DNA from: UBA3263 sp964549975 | GTDB taxonomy: Bacteria; Bacteroidota; Bacteroidia; Bacteroidales; Muribaculaceae | Reading direction: 5' to 3' | DNA: 6,471 bases | Assembly: GCA_964549975.1 (NCBI GenBank) | Contig: CAZJWM010000105.1 | Span: 1 to 6,471, forward strand | Shown here: positions 1 to 5,736 of the stretch, one piece after another | Position numbering within the stretch: position 1 is the first letter of the stretch | How the letters are laid out: each line of letters starts with the position of its first letter | Made by a program: the position numbers and the translations under genes | The notes under the pieces: generated by a model | The model's input: only the letters and a program-made list of their open reading frames with translations | Told to the model about the DNA's origin: nothing | Databases searched by the model: none

Positions 1-701
1 TCGACGACGCTATGCGCCTGATTCCCAAGGTGCGCCGCGACGCCGGTCTGATTCCCTTGGTAACCCCCACATCTCAGATTGTTGGTTCGCAGGCTGTGAG
101 CGTGGCTCTCGACCGCAAAAAAGGTCAGCCCGACTACTCCAACGCTTCGATGCAATTCATCTCGCTGGTTAAGGGCGAATATGGCAAAACTCCCGTGCCC
201 GTTGATCCTGACTTCCGCGCCAAGATCACCGGTTCACCCGTTGAGACTCCCTACGACACATCCAAATATAAGAAGCCCGAAAACCCCGTGCTCCCCGAAT
301 TTGGTGGCGTGAAACTGGCATCCAACGACGAAGAATATCTCCTGTTGGAGCTCCTTCCCGCTGTTGCCACCGGCTTCCTGCGCAAACGTCGTCAGGAAGA
401 ATACGATGCCGCTCAGGCCGAAAAGAAAGCCGCTGAAGCAGCTTCTGCTCCCGCTGCTGCTCCTGCAGCTGCAGTGGAACCCGTCACCGGCCCCACACTG
501 AAGGCTCCCATGGGTGGCACCATCATCTCCATCAACGTTCAGCCCGGTCAGGACGTGACTCCCGGCCAGGTGCTTCTTGTCTACGAAGCAATGAAGATGG
601 AAAATGAAGTAACCGCCGAAAAAGCCGGCAAGGTTAAGCGCGTGCTCGTGCAACCCGGTCAGGTGGTAGGCTTGGAGGCCAACCTCATTGAATTTGAATA
701 A
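1..701 (+). CDS. pycB: Biotin-dependent carboxyltransferase, C-terminal part (pyruvate carboxylase subunit B / oxaloacetate decarboxylase alpha-like), 5' partial
   Basis: The reading frame is open from the first full codon at position 3, so the N-terminal carboxyltransferase barrel lies outside the window; the ATG at 12 is internal. What remains begins with the family motif PLVTPTSQIVGSQAV, near the end of the conserved carboxyltransferase region. A helical PYC_OADA-type segment follows, then an Ala/Pro-rich flexible linker (about 402-490), then a biotinyl/lipoyl attachment domain (about 495-698). The biotinylated lysine is the K of EAMKMENE, codon 594-596, 34 residues before the C-terminus, as usual for carrier domains. 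In this family the carrier arm moves carboxyl groups between a biotin carboxylase or decarboxylase partner and pyruvate/oxaloacetate. No OadG, OadB or biotin carboxylase gene follows, so sequence alone does not separate a PycB subunit from an OadA-type decarboxylase subunit. The stop is TAA 699-701, overlapping the probable start of the next gene. The family is secure; the symbol is tentative. Confidence 0.88.
   Translation, partial: DDAMRLIPKVRRDAGLIPLVTPTSQIVGSQAVSVALDRKKGQPDYSNASMQFISLVKGEYGKTPVPVDPDFRAKITGSPVETPYDTSKYKKPENPVLPEFGGVKLASNDEEYLLLELLPAVATGFLRKRRQEEYDAAQAEKKAAEAASAPAAAPAAAVEPVTGPTLKAPMGGTIISINVQPGQDVTPGQVLLVYEAMKMENEVTAEKAGKVKRVLVQPGQVVGLEANLIEFE
492..698 (+). other. Biotin carboxyl carrier (biotinyl/lipoyl) domain
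   Basis: This sub-feature of the carboxyltransferase gene encodes LKAPMGGTIISINVQPGQDV, then VLLVYEAMKMENEV, then GKVKRVLVQPGQVV. These are the two quasi-symmetric beta halves of a biotinyl domain joined at the hairpin carrying the AMKM motif. The lysine modified by biotin protein ligase is codon 594-596. The Ala/Pro linker before it is the swinging arm typical of enzymes with a fused carrier domain. Confidence 0.9.
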
Positions 702-1584
702 TCTACGTAAAGCACTGCTGCGACTGACCATGTCGGCCGCAGCAGTGACTTTTTTCACCGCCTGCAGCGGCCGCTCAGCCGAAGGTGCCGACGTGGCCAC
801 GTTGACCGTGAGCATTGAGCCTCAGCGCTGGATGCTCCGCCAGATTGTGGGCGATAATTTCAAGGTGAACACACTGCTGAGCAACGGAGCCAACCCTGAA
901 AGCTACGAGCCCACGGTGTCGCACATAGCCTCACTGCAACGCTCGGCGGCCTATTTCTGTGTGGGCAATCTGGGATTTGAATCCTCGGTGGTGGAGCGCG
1001 TGAAAGCCAACAATCCCGATTTACAAATTAGCGTAACTTCCGACTCAATCAGTCTGATTTACGACTCGCATAACTGCGACGGCCACAGCCACAACCACGT
1101 GGCCGATCCTCACGTGTGGAGTTCGGCTCAAAATGCCAAAATCATGGCCCGCAACATGGCCCGCACCGTTTGCGCCATCGACCCCGATAACGCCGACATC
1201 TACGCAGATAACCTCGCTAAACTTATTCAACGTATCGACTCCGTAGACCAAGCCGTGAAAGAGATTCTCGCGCCCTGCGCCGGCGAATCATTTCTCATCT
1301 GGCATCCGTCGCTCAGCTACTTTGCCCGCGACTATGGGCTGCATCAGCTGCCCCTATCCGCCGAAGGCAAAGAGAGCTCTGTCAGCGCAACGCGTCGCCT
1401 GGTTGACCGCGCGGCCGTAACCGGAGCACACGTTTTCTTCATTCAGAAAGACTTTGACTCATCGCAAGCCAACGTCGTGGCCCGCCATGGCGAAGCCTCT
1501 CTGCGAGTGGTCACCATAAACCCCTTAGATTATGACTGGGCATCACAAATGCTGCTCACAGCACGTGCCATCGCCGGGCAGTGA
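688..1584 (+). CDS. znuA: Zinc/metal ABC transporter substrate-binding lipoprotein (ZnuA/TroA-like, cluster A-1)
   Basis: This is the periplasmic metal-capturing component of a zinc- or manganese-type ABC importer, probably lipid-anchored. From the TTG at 688 the product is 298 aa. It starts with a basic n-region (LRKALLR), a hydrophobic stretch and a lipobox-like FTAC with Cys26, then an SBP_bac fold of the TroA/ZnuA family (VSIEPQRWML, NGANPESYEPT, GNLGFE, DPHVW, WHPSLSYFARDYGL, AEGKESS). Likely metal ligands are His142 (DPHVW), His206 (WHPS) and Asp281 or Asp283 near the C-terminus; a short His-rich loop (residues 128-142) precedes the second ligand. At the position where ZnuA proteins usually have the first His, this one has Glu71. 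The start is uncertain. TTG 688 or TTG 694, inside the pycB end, give a full signal peptide; the first ATG (730) leaves only 11 residues before the lipobox Cys and removes all positive charge. The gene overlaps the next one by 53 bases if that starts at its ATG. Confidence 0.87.
   Translation: MNLNNLRKALLRLTMSAAAVTFFTACSGRSAEGADVATLTVSIEPQRWMLRQIVGDNFKVNTLLSNGANPESYEPTVSHIASLQRSAAYFCVGNLGFESSVVERVKANNPDLQISVTSDSISLIYDSHNCDGHSHNHVADPHVWSSAQNAKIMARNMARTVCAIDPDNADIYADNLAKLIQRIDSVDQAVKEILAPCAGESFLIWHPSLSYFARDYGLHQLPLSAEGKESSVSATRRLVDRAAVTGAHVFFIQKDFDSSQANVVARHGEASLRVVTINPLDYDWASQMLLTARAIAGQ
713..755 (+). terminator. Intrinsic terminator-like hairpin with T6 tract after pycB, inside the znuA signal-peptide codons
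   Basis: The left arm CACTGCTGCG (713-722) and right arm CGCAGCAGTG (738-747) form a perfect 10-bp stem. The apical part can pair further (C724-G736, U725-G735, G726-C734, A727-U733), leaving a 5-nt CCATG loop. Two bases after the stem comes a run of six T (750-755). It begins 11 bases after the pycB stop codon, the usual place for a rho-independent terminator. It also lies within the reading frame needed to give the downstream metal-binding protein a complete lipoprotein signal peptide, and the frame's first ATG (730) sits in the loop. The structure is read directly from the sequence; termination is inferred. Confidence 0.75.
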
Positions 1585-2242
1585 ACTTATCACGTTAACC
1601 AACGTTGGCATCACGCGCGGCGACCGCGAGGTGCTCTCCAACGTGAATCTCACAGTGAGCCGCGGCGACTTCATTGCCATCACCGGCCCTAACGGCGGCG
1701 GCAAAACTACGCTCTTGCGCCTGATTCTGCTGTTGTTGAAACCTACAACGGGCAGCATCACCTATGCAAATCCTGCGCCCAAAATAGGCTATCTACCACA
1801 GAAAAACAGCATTGACTCGCGCTTCCCAATCACCGTGCGCGAAGTGATTTCATCCGGACTGCTTGGCGCCAAACACACCAACAAGGCGGAGATTGAGCGG
1901 CAAGTCAAACTCACCGCTCAGCAGGTCGGCCTGGAGAGTCGATTGGACTCTGCAATCGGTGCACTCTCCGGCGGTCAACTCCAACGCGCACTGCTTGGCC
2001 GCGCCATCATCAGTAGCCCGGAAGTGTTGGTGCTCGATGAACCGCTCTCCTATCTCGACAAAATGTTTGAGAAAAGCCTCTATGACCTGATTCGAGAATT
2101 GTCGAAGACCACTACAATAATCCTCGTATCACACGAAATGCCGGTCATAGCCTCGATGGCCAACCGGCATTTCATAGTGGATGGCGGCCTGAAAGAGTGC
2201 ACGGCCGCACATCATTACGCACATTTCGACACTTGCTGCTAA
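1532..2242 (+). CDS. znuC: Zinc/metal ABC transporter ATP-binding protein (ZnuC-like)
   Basis: This is the cytoplasmic ATPase that would power the importer served by the adjacent ZnuA-like protein. All nucleotide-binding motifs are present (numbered from ATG 1532, 236 aa): Walker A GPNGGGKTT (52-60), Q-loop Gln90 in GYLPQ, signature LSGGQ (145-149), Walker B VLVLDE with catalytic Glu170, D-loop SYLD, and H-switch His201 in LVSHEMP. GPNGGGKTT and YLPQ are typical of the zinc/manganese importer branch. The start is either ATG 1532, overlapping znuA by 53 bases, or GTG 1565, overlapping by 20; the conserved domain begins around residue 19, so both fit. The C-terminal tail is rich in possible metal ligands (C223, H227, H228, H231, C235, C236). 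The ATG start would add HH..CC..H at the N-terminus. No permease gene follows: the stop TAA at 2240-2242 overlaps the stop of clpC on the other strand. Confidence 0.87.
   Translation: MTGHHKCCSQHVPSPGSELITLTNVGITRGDREVLSNVNLTVSRGDFIAITGPNGGGKTTLLRLILLLLKPTTGSITYANPAPKIGYLPQKNSIDSRFPITVREVISSGLLGAKHTNKAEIERQVKLTAQQVGLESRLDSAIGALSGGQLQRALLGRAIISSPEVLVLDEPLSYLDKMFEKSLYDLIRELSKTTTIILVSHEMPVIASMANRHFIVDGGLKECTAAHHYAHFDTCC
2135..2173 (+). repeat. 11-bp perfect inverted repeat (hairpin) near the 3' end of znuC
   Basis: GAAATGCCGGT (2135-2145) and ACCGGCATTTC (2163-2173) are exact reverse complements separated by 17 bases. Within those 17 bases, GCC (2150-2152) and GGC (2158-2160) could pair further. 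The repeat lies in coding sequence around the H-switch and ends about 70 bases before the stop codon. No T-run follows, so it is not a classical intrinsic terminator. It is the strongest stem I noticed near the end of this plus-strand transcript. Confidence 0.6.
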
Positions 2243-4779
2243 GCTGACGTAACCGTCACTGCATCATCGCCTTGATTGTAGTCAACGCGGATGATGCTAC
2301 CCTCGGCAGCTTCCGAATTAATTATCATCTCTGCCAACGGGTCTTCCAGATACTTCTGGATGGCTCTTTTGAGCGGACGTGCGCCATATTGCGCATCGTA
2401 GCCCTTGTCGGCAATGAAGTTTTTGGCGGCTTCGGAGATTTCCAAAGTCATGCCCAACTCGTTGCAACGCTTGTAGAATCCGCTCAACTCAATGTCGATA
2501 ATCTTGAAGATGGCATCGCGGTCGAGCGCATCAAACATGATAATGTCGTCGATACGGTTCAAGAACTCCGGAGCAAAAGCCTTATTGAGGGCCTTCTGAA
2601 GCACGCCGTGAGTGTAGTCTTTGTCGAGTTCACGGGTGTTGAAGCCAACGCCGGCGCCGAAGTCCTTCAGCTGACGTGTGCCGATGTTCGACGTCATGAT
2701 TATGATGGTGTTCTTGAAGTCGATTTTGCGGCCGAGAGAGTCGGTTAGACGGCCCTCATCCATCACCTGCAGCAACAGGTTGAACACGTCGGGGTGAGCC
2801 TTTTCGATTTCGTCGAGAAGGACGACGGAGTAGGGGTGACGACGCACCTTCTCAGTCAACTGACCGCCCTCTTCATAGCCTACATATCCCGGAGGTGCAC
2901 CAACCAGTCGGCTCACGGCAAACTTCTCCATATATTCACTCATGTCAACGCGAATCAGCGTGTCGGCCGAGTCGAAGAGATATTCCGCCAATTTCTTGGC
3001 CAGATGCGTTTTGCCCACGCCGGTTGGACCAAGGAACATAAACGTGCCAATCGGCTTGTTGGGGTCCTTTAAGCCCACACGATTGCGGCGGATGGCCTTC
3101 ACCATCTTGTCGATGGCGCTATCCTGACCGATGATCGACTGCTGGAGCACTTTGCCCATCTCCTGAAGACGTTTGCCTTCGGCCTGAGCGATGCGTTGCA
3201 CCGGCACCCCGGTCATCATTGCCACAACCTCTGCCACTTTATCGGCATCCACGGGCACACGCTCCGTGCGTAGCTGCTCTTCCCATCGGCGCTGAGCCTC
3301 GGCCAGATTGTTACGCAGAGTCTGTTCTTGGTCACGCCACGAAGCAGCTTGCTCGAAATTCTGAGCCTTCACGGCAGCAATTTTGCTTTGTTCGGCTTGG
3401 TGAACCTGCTCCTCAATAGCTTCAATTTCCGCCGGCACATTGATGTTGGCAATGTGCACGCGCGAACCGGCCTCGTCCATTGCGTCGATAGCCTTGTCGG
3501 GGAAAGTGCGGTCGCTGATATAGCGCTGCGTGAGCTTCACGCAAGCTTCAAGGGCCTCGGGAGTGTAGGTCACGTTGTGATGCTCCTCATACTTATCCTT
3601 GATGTTGTTGAGGATCGTCAGGGTTTCCTCCGGAGAAGTGGCTTCCACCATCACCTTTTGGAAACGGCGTTCCAGAGCTCCGTCTTTCTCGATGCTGTTG
3701 CGGAACTCGTCGAGAGTGGTTGCTCCGATGCACTGAATTTCGCCGCGAGCCAGCGCGGGCTTCAGCATATTCGCAGCGTCCATCGTGCCGGAGGCATTGC
3801 CGGCGCCAACGATGGTGTGCAGTTCGTCGATGAAGAGGATAATATCTTTGTTTTTCTTCAGTTCGGCAAGTATGGCTTTGATTCGTTCCTCGAATTGACC
3901 GCGATATTTCGTGCCGGCCACCACGCTGCTCATGTCAAGCGAAATCACGCGCTTGCCAAAGAGCACACGGCTCACTTTGCGCTCAACGATGCGCAGAGCC
4001 AAGCCCTCTACGATGGCCGATTTACCCACACCGGGTTCACCGATCAACACGGGATTGTTCTTTTTGCGACGGCTCAATATTTGGGCTACGCGTTCAATCT
4101 CCACTTCACGGCCAACCACAGGGTCCAAACGGCCCTGCTCGGCGGCGCGTGTCATGTCATTGCCAAACTTATCGAGGGTTGGGGTGTCGTTGGCCGAGCT
4201 ACGCTTAGCTCCTGTCTGACCTGACTGACGTGCGCCGTCGGCTTGCGAGCCGGAGCGGGGCGTCTGACGTTCGGGCAATTCGTCATCATCGTCCTCTTCG
4301 GCAAAATCGGCACCGGCAGTGGGCAACGTGCTGTTTGCCGAGGCGATGCGATATATTGATGGATAGTTCACGCCGTGGTCACATATACGGTGGATCGGCT
4401 CGATGTTGCAAGCCTCCGTGTTGTGGAAGATGGCGAGCATCAAGTGCATGGGGGTCACCACATCGCTCTTGAGCATACGCGCTTCGAGCATGCTCACTTT
4501 GATTAAACGTCCGGTGAGCACGGTGGGACGCGGTTCGGCGCCTTCGGTGGCGTCGGCCGGCACTTGTGATATAGATTCTTCGAGCATCGCTATGGCGCGG
4601 TTGCTGAAGTCGTCAATCTGCGTTGCGCGGTTAAGCACCTCGCCACATTCCGTGCCGGGGGTGACTAACAGCGAGAGCAACAAATGTTGCGGCTGCACGG
4701 TGGGACTCTCAAACTTACGAGCGAGGGCAATTGCCCCTCCCACCACGTCTTTGAATTGTTGCGACAGTTCTCTTTCCAT
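2239..4779 (-). CDS. clpC: ATP-dependent Clp protease ATP-binding subunit ClpC
   Basis: This hexameric AAA+ unfoldase feeds proteins to the ClpP peptidase in the cytoplasm; the product is 846 aa, close to the usual ClpC length. In order: a double Clp N-domain (about 1-145), an acidic then Ser/Gly/Gln-rich linker (158-200), and AAA D1 with Walker A GEPGVGKS (247-254), pore loop KYRG (291-294), Walker B ILFIDE (to 319) and arginine-finger candidates R371/R372. Next come a short UVR-type coiled-coil middle domain (about 450-505) and AAA D2 with Walker A GPTGVGKT (584-591), pore loop GYVGYEEGG, Walker B VVLLDE (652-657), sensor-1 TSN and sensor-2 GARPLKR (799-805). The VGF tripeptide at 711-713 matches the ClpP-docking loop and argues for a protease partner rather than a ClpB-type disaggregase. 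ATG 4777-4779 begins the N-domain correctly (MERELSQQF). The 78-base gap upstream carries a sigma-54-type promoter. The TAG stop overlaps the convergent znuC stop. Confidence 0.97.
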   Translation of the reverse strand: MERELSQQFKDVVGGAIALARKFESPTVQPQHLLLSLLVTPGTECGEVLNRATQIDDFSNRAIAMLEESISQVPADATEGAEPRPTVLTGRLIKVSMLEARMLKSDVVTPMHLMLAIFHNTEACNIEPIHRICDHGVNYPSIYRIASANSTLPTAGADFAEEDDDDELPERQTPRSGSQADGARQSGQTGAKRSSANDTPTLDKFGNDMTRAAEQGRLDPVVGREVEIERVAQILSRRKKNNPVLIGEPGVGKSAIVEGLALRIVERKVSRVLFGKRVISLDMSSVVAGTKYRGQFEERIKAILAELKKNKDIILFIDELHTIVGAGNASGTMDAANMLKPALARGEIQCIGATTLDEFRNSIEKDGALERRFQKVMVEATSPEETLTILNNIKDKYEEHHNVTYTPEALEACVKLTQRYISDRTFPDKAIDAMDEAGSRVHIANINVPAEIEAIEEQVHQAEQSKIAAVKAQNFEQAASWRDQEQTLRNNLAEAQRRWEEQLRTERVPVDADKVAEVVAMMTGVPVQRIAQAEGKRLQEMGKVLQQSIIGQDSAIDKMVKAIRRNRVGLKDPNKPIGTFMFLGPTGVGKTHLAKKLAEYLFDSADTLIRVDMSEYMEKFAVSRLVGAPPGYVGYEEGGQLTEKVRRHPYSVVLLDEIEKAHPDVFNLLLQVMDEGRLTDSLGRKIDFKNTIIIMTSNIGTRQLKDFGAGVGFNTRELDKDYTHGVLQKALNKAFAPEFLNRIDDIIMFDALDRDAIFKIIDIELSGFYKRCNELGMTLEISEAAKNFIADKGYDAQYGARPLKRAIQKYLEDPLAEMIINSEAAEGSIIRVDYNQGDDAVTVTSA

Positions 4780-4814
4780 AGTGTGTATCTAATTCGGTTT
4801 CTAACTCTATTCGT

Positions 4815-4832
4815 TGCAAAGAGCGTGCCAAG
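4815..4832 (-). promoter_or_regulatory. Sigma-54 (RpoN) -24/-12 promoter upstream of clpC
   Basis: On the minus strand the gap before clpC contains TTGGCACG (4824-4831), four bases (CTCT), then TTGCA (4815-4819). This matches the sigma-54 consensus TGGCACG-N4-TTGCW at every specified position with the correct spacing; the GG is at 4828-4829 and the GC at 4816-4817. A start site about 12 bases downstream would fall near 4804, leaving a leader of about 25 nt before the clpC ATG. The leader has no Shine-Dalgarno sequence. The match is seen directly; use by RpoN is inferred. I recognised no enhancer-binding site in the upstream fmt sequence. Confidence 0.7.
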
Positions 4833-4857
4833 AATTATTTATTAACTGTATTTAACT

Positions 4858-5736
4858 TTATGAGCGAAGCCCGCGCAGGTAGTCAACGGCCGGCATGGCT
4901 CGTTTGCCTTGCGGCTGAACTACGGTCAACTCGAGCACTCCGTCGGCGCACTGCAGATAGAGATGACCCGGGAGCTGAGCGCCTTCGTGTCGACGCGCCT
5001 CAATGACTTTCATCGTTGTGGAGCAAAGCGTATCGGTCCATGCGCAGGGGTAGGGCGAAAGGCCGCGAATGTGGTTGCGCACCTCTTCGGCTGTCTTACT
5101 CGGGTCAATTCGGCAATCTTCTTTGAAGATTTTGGGCGCCGGAGTGGCTTCCTCGTCGAACTGCTTGCGTGTGGTGGCAGTGCCGGCCTCAATTTCAGCA
5201 AGAGTCTCCACAGTGACACGTGCGCCCAACGTCATCAGGCGATCGTGGACGGAGCCAACGTTTTCGTCATCGCCAATCTCAATTGACTCCTGGCGGAGGA
5301 TGTCGCCGGTGTCAATCTCGTGTTGAAGCATAAAGGTGGTCACTCCGGTCACTTTGTCGCCGTTCATCACGGCGCGATTAATCGGGGCGGCACCGCGATA
5401 GCGCGGCAACAGCGAGGCATGGAGATTGAACGTGCCCTTCGGCGGCATTGCCCACACCTCTTGCGGCATCATGCGGAAGGCAATCACCACAAAAATGTCG
5501 GCGGCAATTTCGCGCAAACGTGCCAGAAATTCCGGGTCGCGCAACTTGGCAGGTTGCAACACCTCCAAGCCATGCTCCAGGGCATATTGTTTCACGGCCG
5601 AGGGCAAAAGTTTGTGGCCGCGACCGGCAGGTTTGTCGGTGGCAGTGACCACTGCGGCCACTTCATGGCCGGCTTTTATGATGGCATCAAGACTTTCTAC
5701 GGCAAATTCAGGTGTGCCGAAAAACACTATCTTCAT
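4858..5736 (-). CDS. fmt: Methionyl-tRNA formyltransferase
   Basis: The enzyme transfers a formyl group from 10-formyltetrahydrofolate to Met-tRNA(fMet), making the initiator tRNA used in bacterial translation. The N-terminus MKIVFFGTPEFAVESL is the family's Rossmann-like start. TDKPAGRGHKLLPSAVK is the folate-binding/tRNA loop. The catalytic triad fits Asn104 and His106 in FNLHASLLPRYRGAAPI and Asp142 in EIDTGDIL. A linker (PAPKIFKEDCRID) leads to the OB-like C-terminal domain, with IRGLSPYPCAW and a final VDYLRGLRS. The product is 292 aa, somewhat shorter than the roughly 310-325 typical of the family; the shortening seems to fall in the C-terminal domain, around residues 250-262. The ATG at 5734-5736 overlaps the upstream stop in an ATGA arrangement, suggesting translational coupling. 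No terminator is visible after the TAA at 4858-4860, so readthrough into clpC is possible. Confidence 0.96.
   Translation of the reverse strand: MKIVFFGTPEFAVESLDAIIKAGHEVAAVVTATDKPAGRGHKLLPSAVKQYALEHGLEVLQPAKLRDPEFLARLREIAADIFVVIAFRMMPQEVWAMPPKGTFNLHASLLPRYRGAAPINRAVMNGDKVTGVTTFMLQHEIDTGDILRQESIEIGDDENVGSVHDRLMTLGARVTVETLAEIEAGTATTRKQFDEEATPAPKIFKEDCRIDPSKTAEEVRNHIRGLSPYPCAWTDTLCSTTMKVIEARRHEGAQLPGHLYLQCADGVLELTVVQPQGKRAMPAVDYLRGLRS

Noticed and set aside
402..483. GCT/GCA-rich repetitive stretch in the carboxyltransferase gene, considered as a DNA repeat
   Set aside because: It encodes the Ala/Pro linker expected before the biotinyl domain; the repetition is at the protein composition level.
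689..696. TGAATTTG as a Bacteroidetes-type -7 element (TAnnTTTG) for znuA
   Set aside because: One mismatch in the box and no TTTG-like -33 element at the right distance; too weak to call a promoter.
2245..2258. Small inverted repeat TGACG-TAAC-CGTCA just after the znuC stop
   Set aside because: Only a 5-bp stem, no T-run on either strand, and it is inside clpC coding sequence, so it is not supported as a terminator.
3328..4224. A long open frame (298 codons) on the plus strand opposite clpC
   Set aside because: It lies entirely antisense to strongly conserved ClpC domains, has no recognisable motif, and is explained by codon bias of the real gene.
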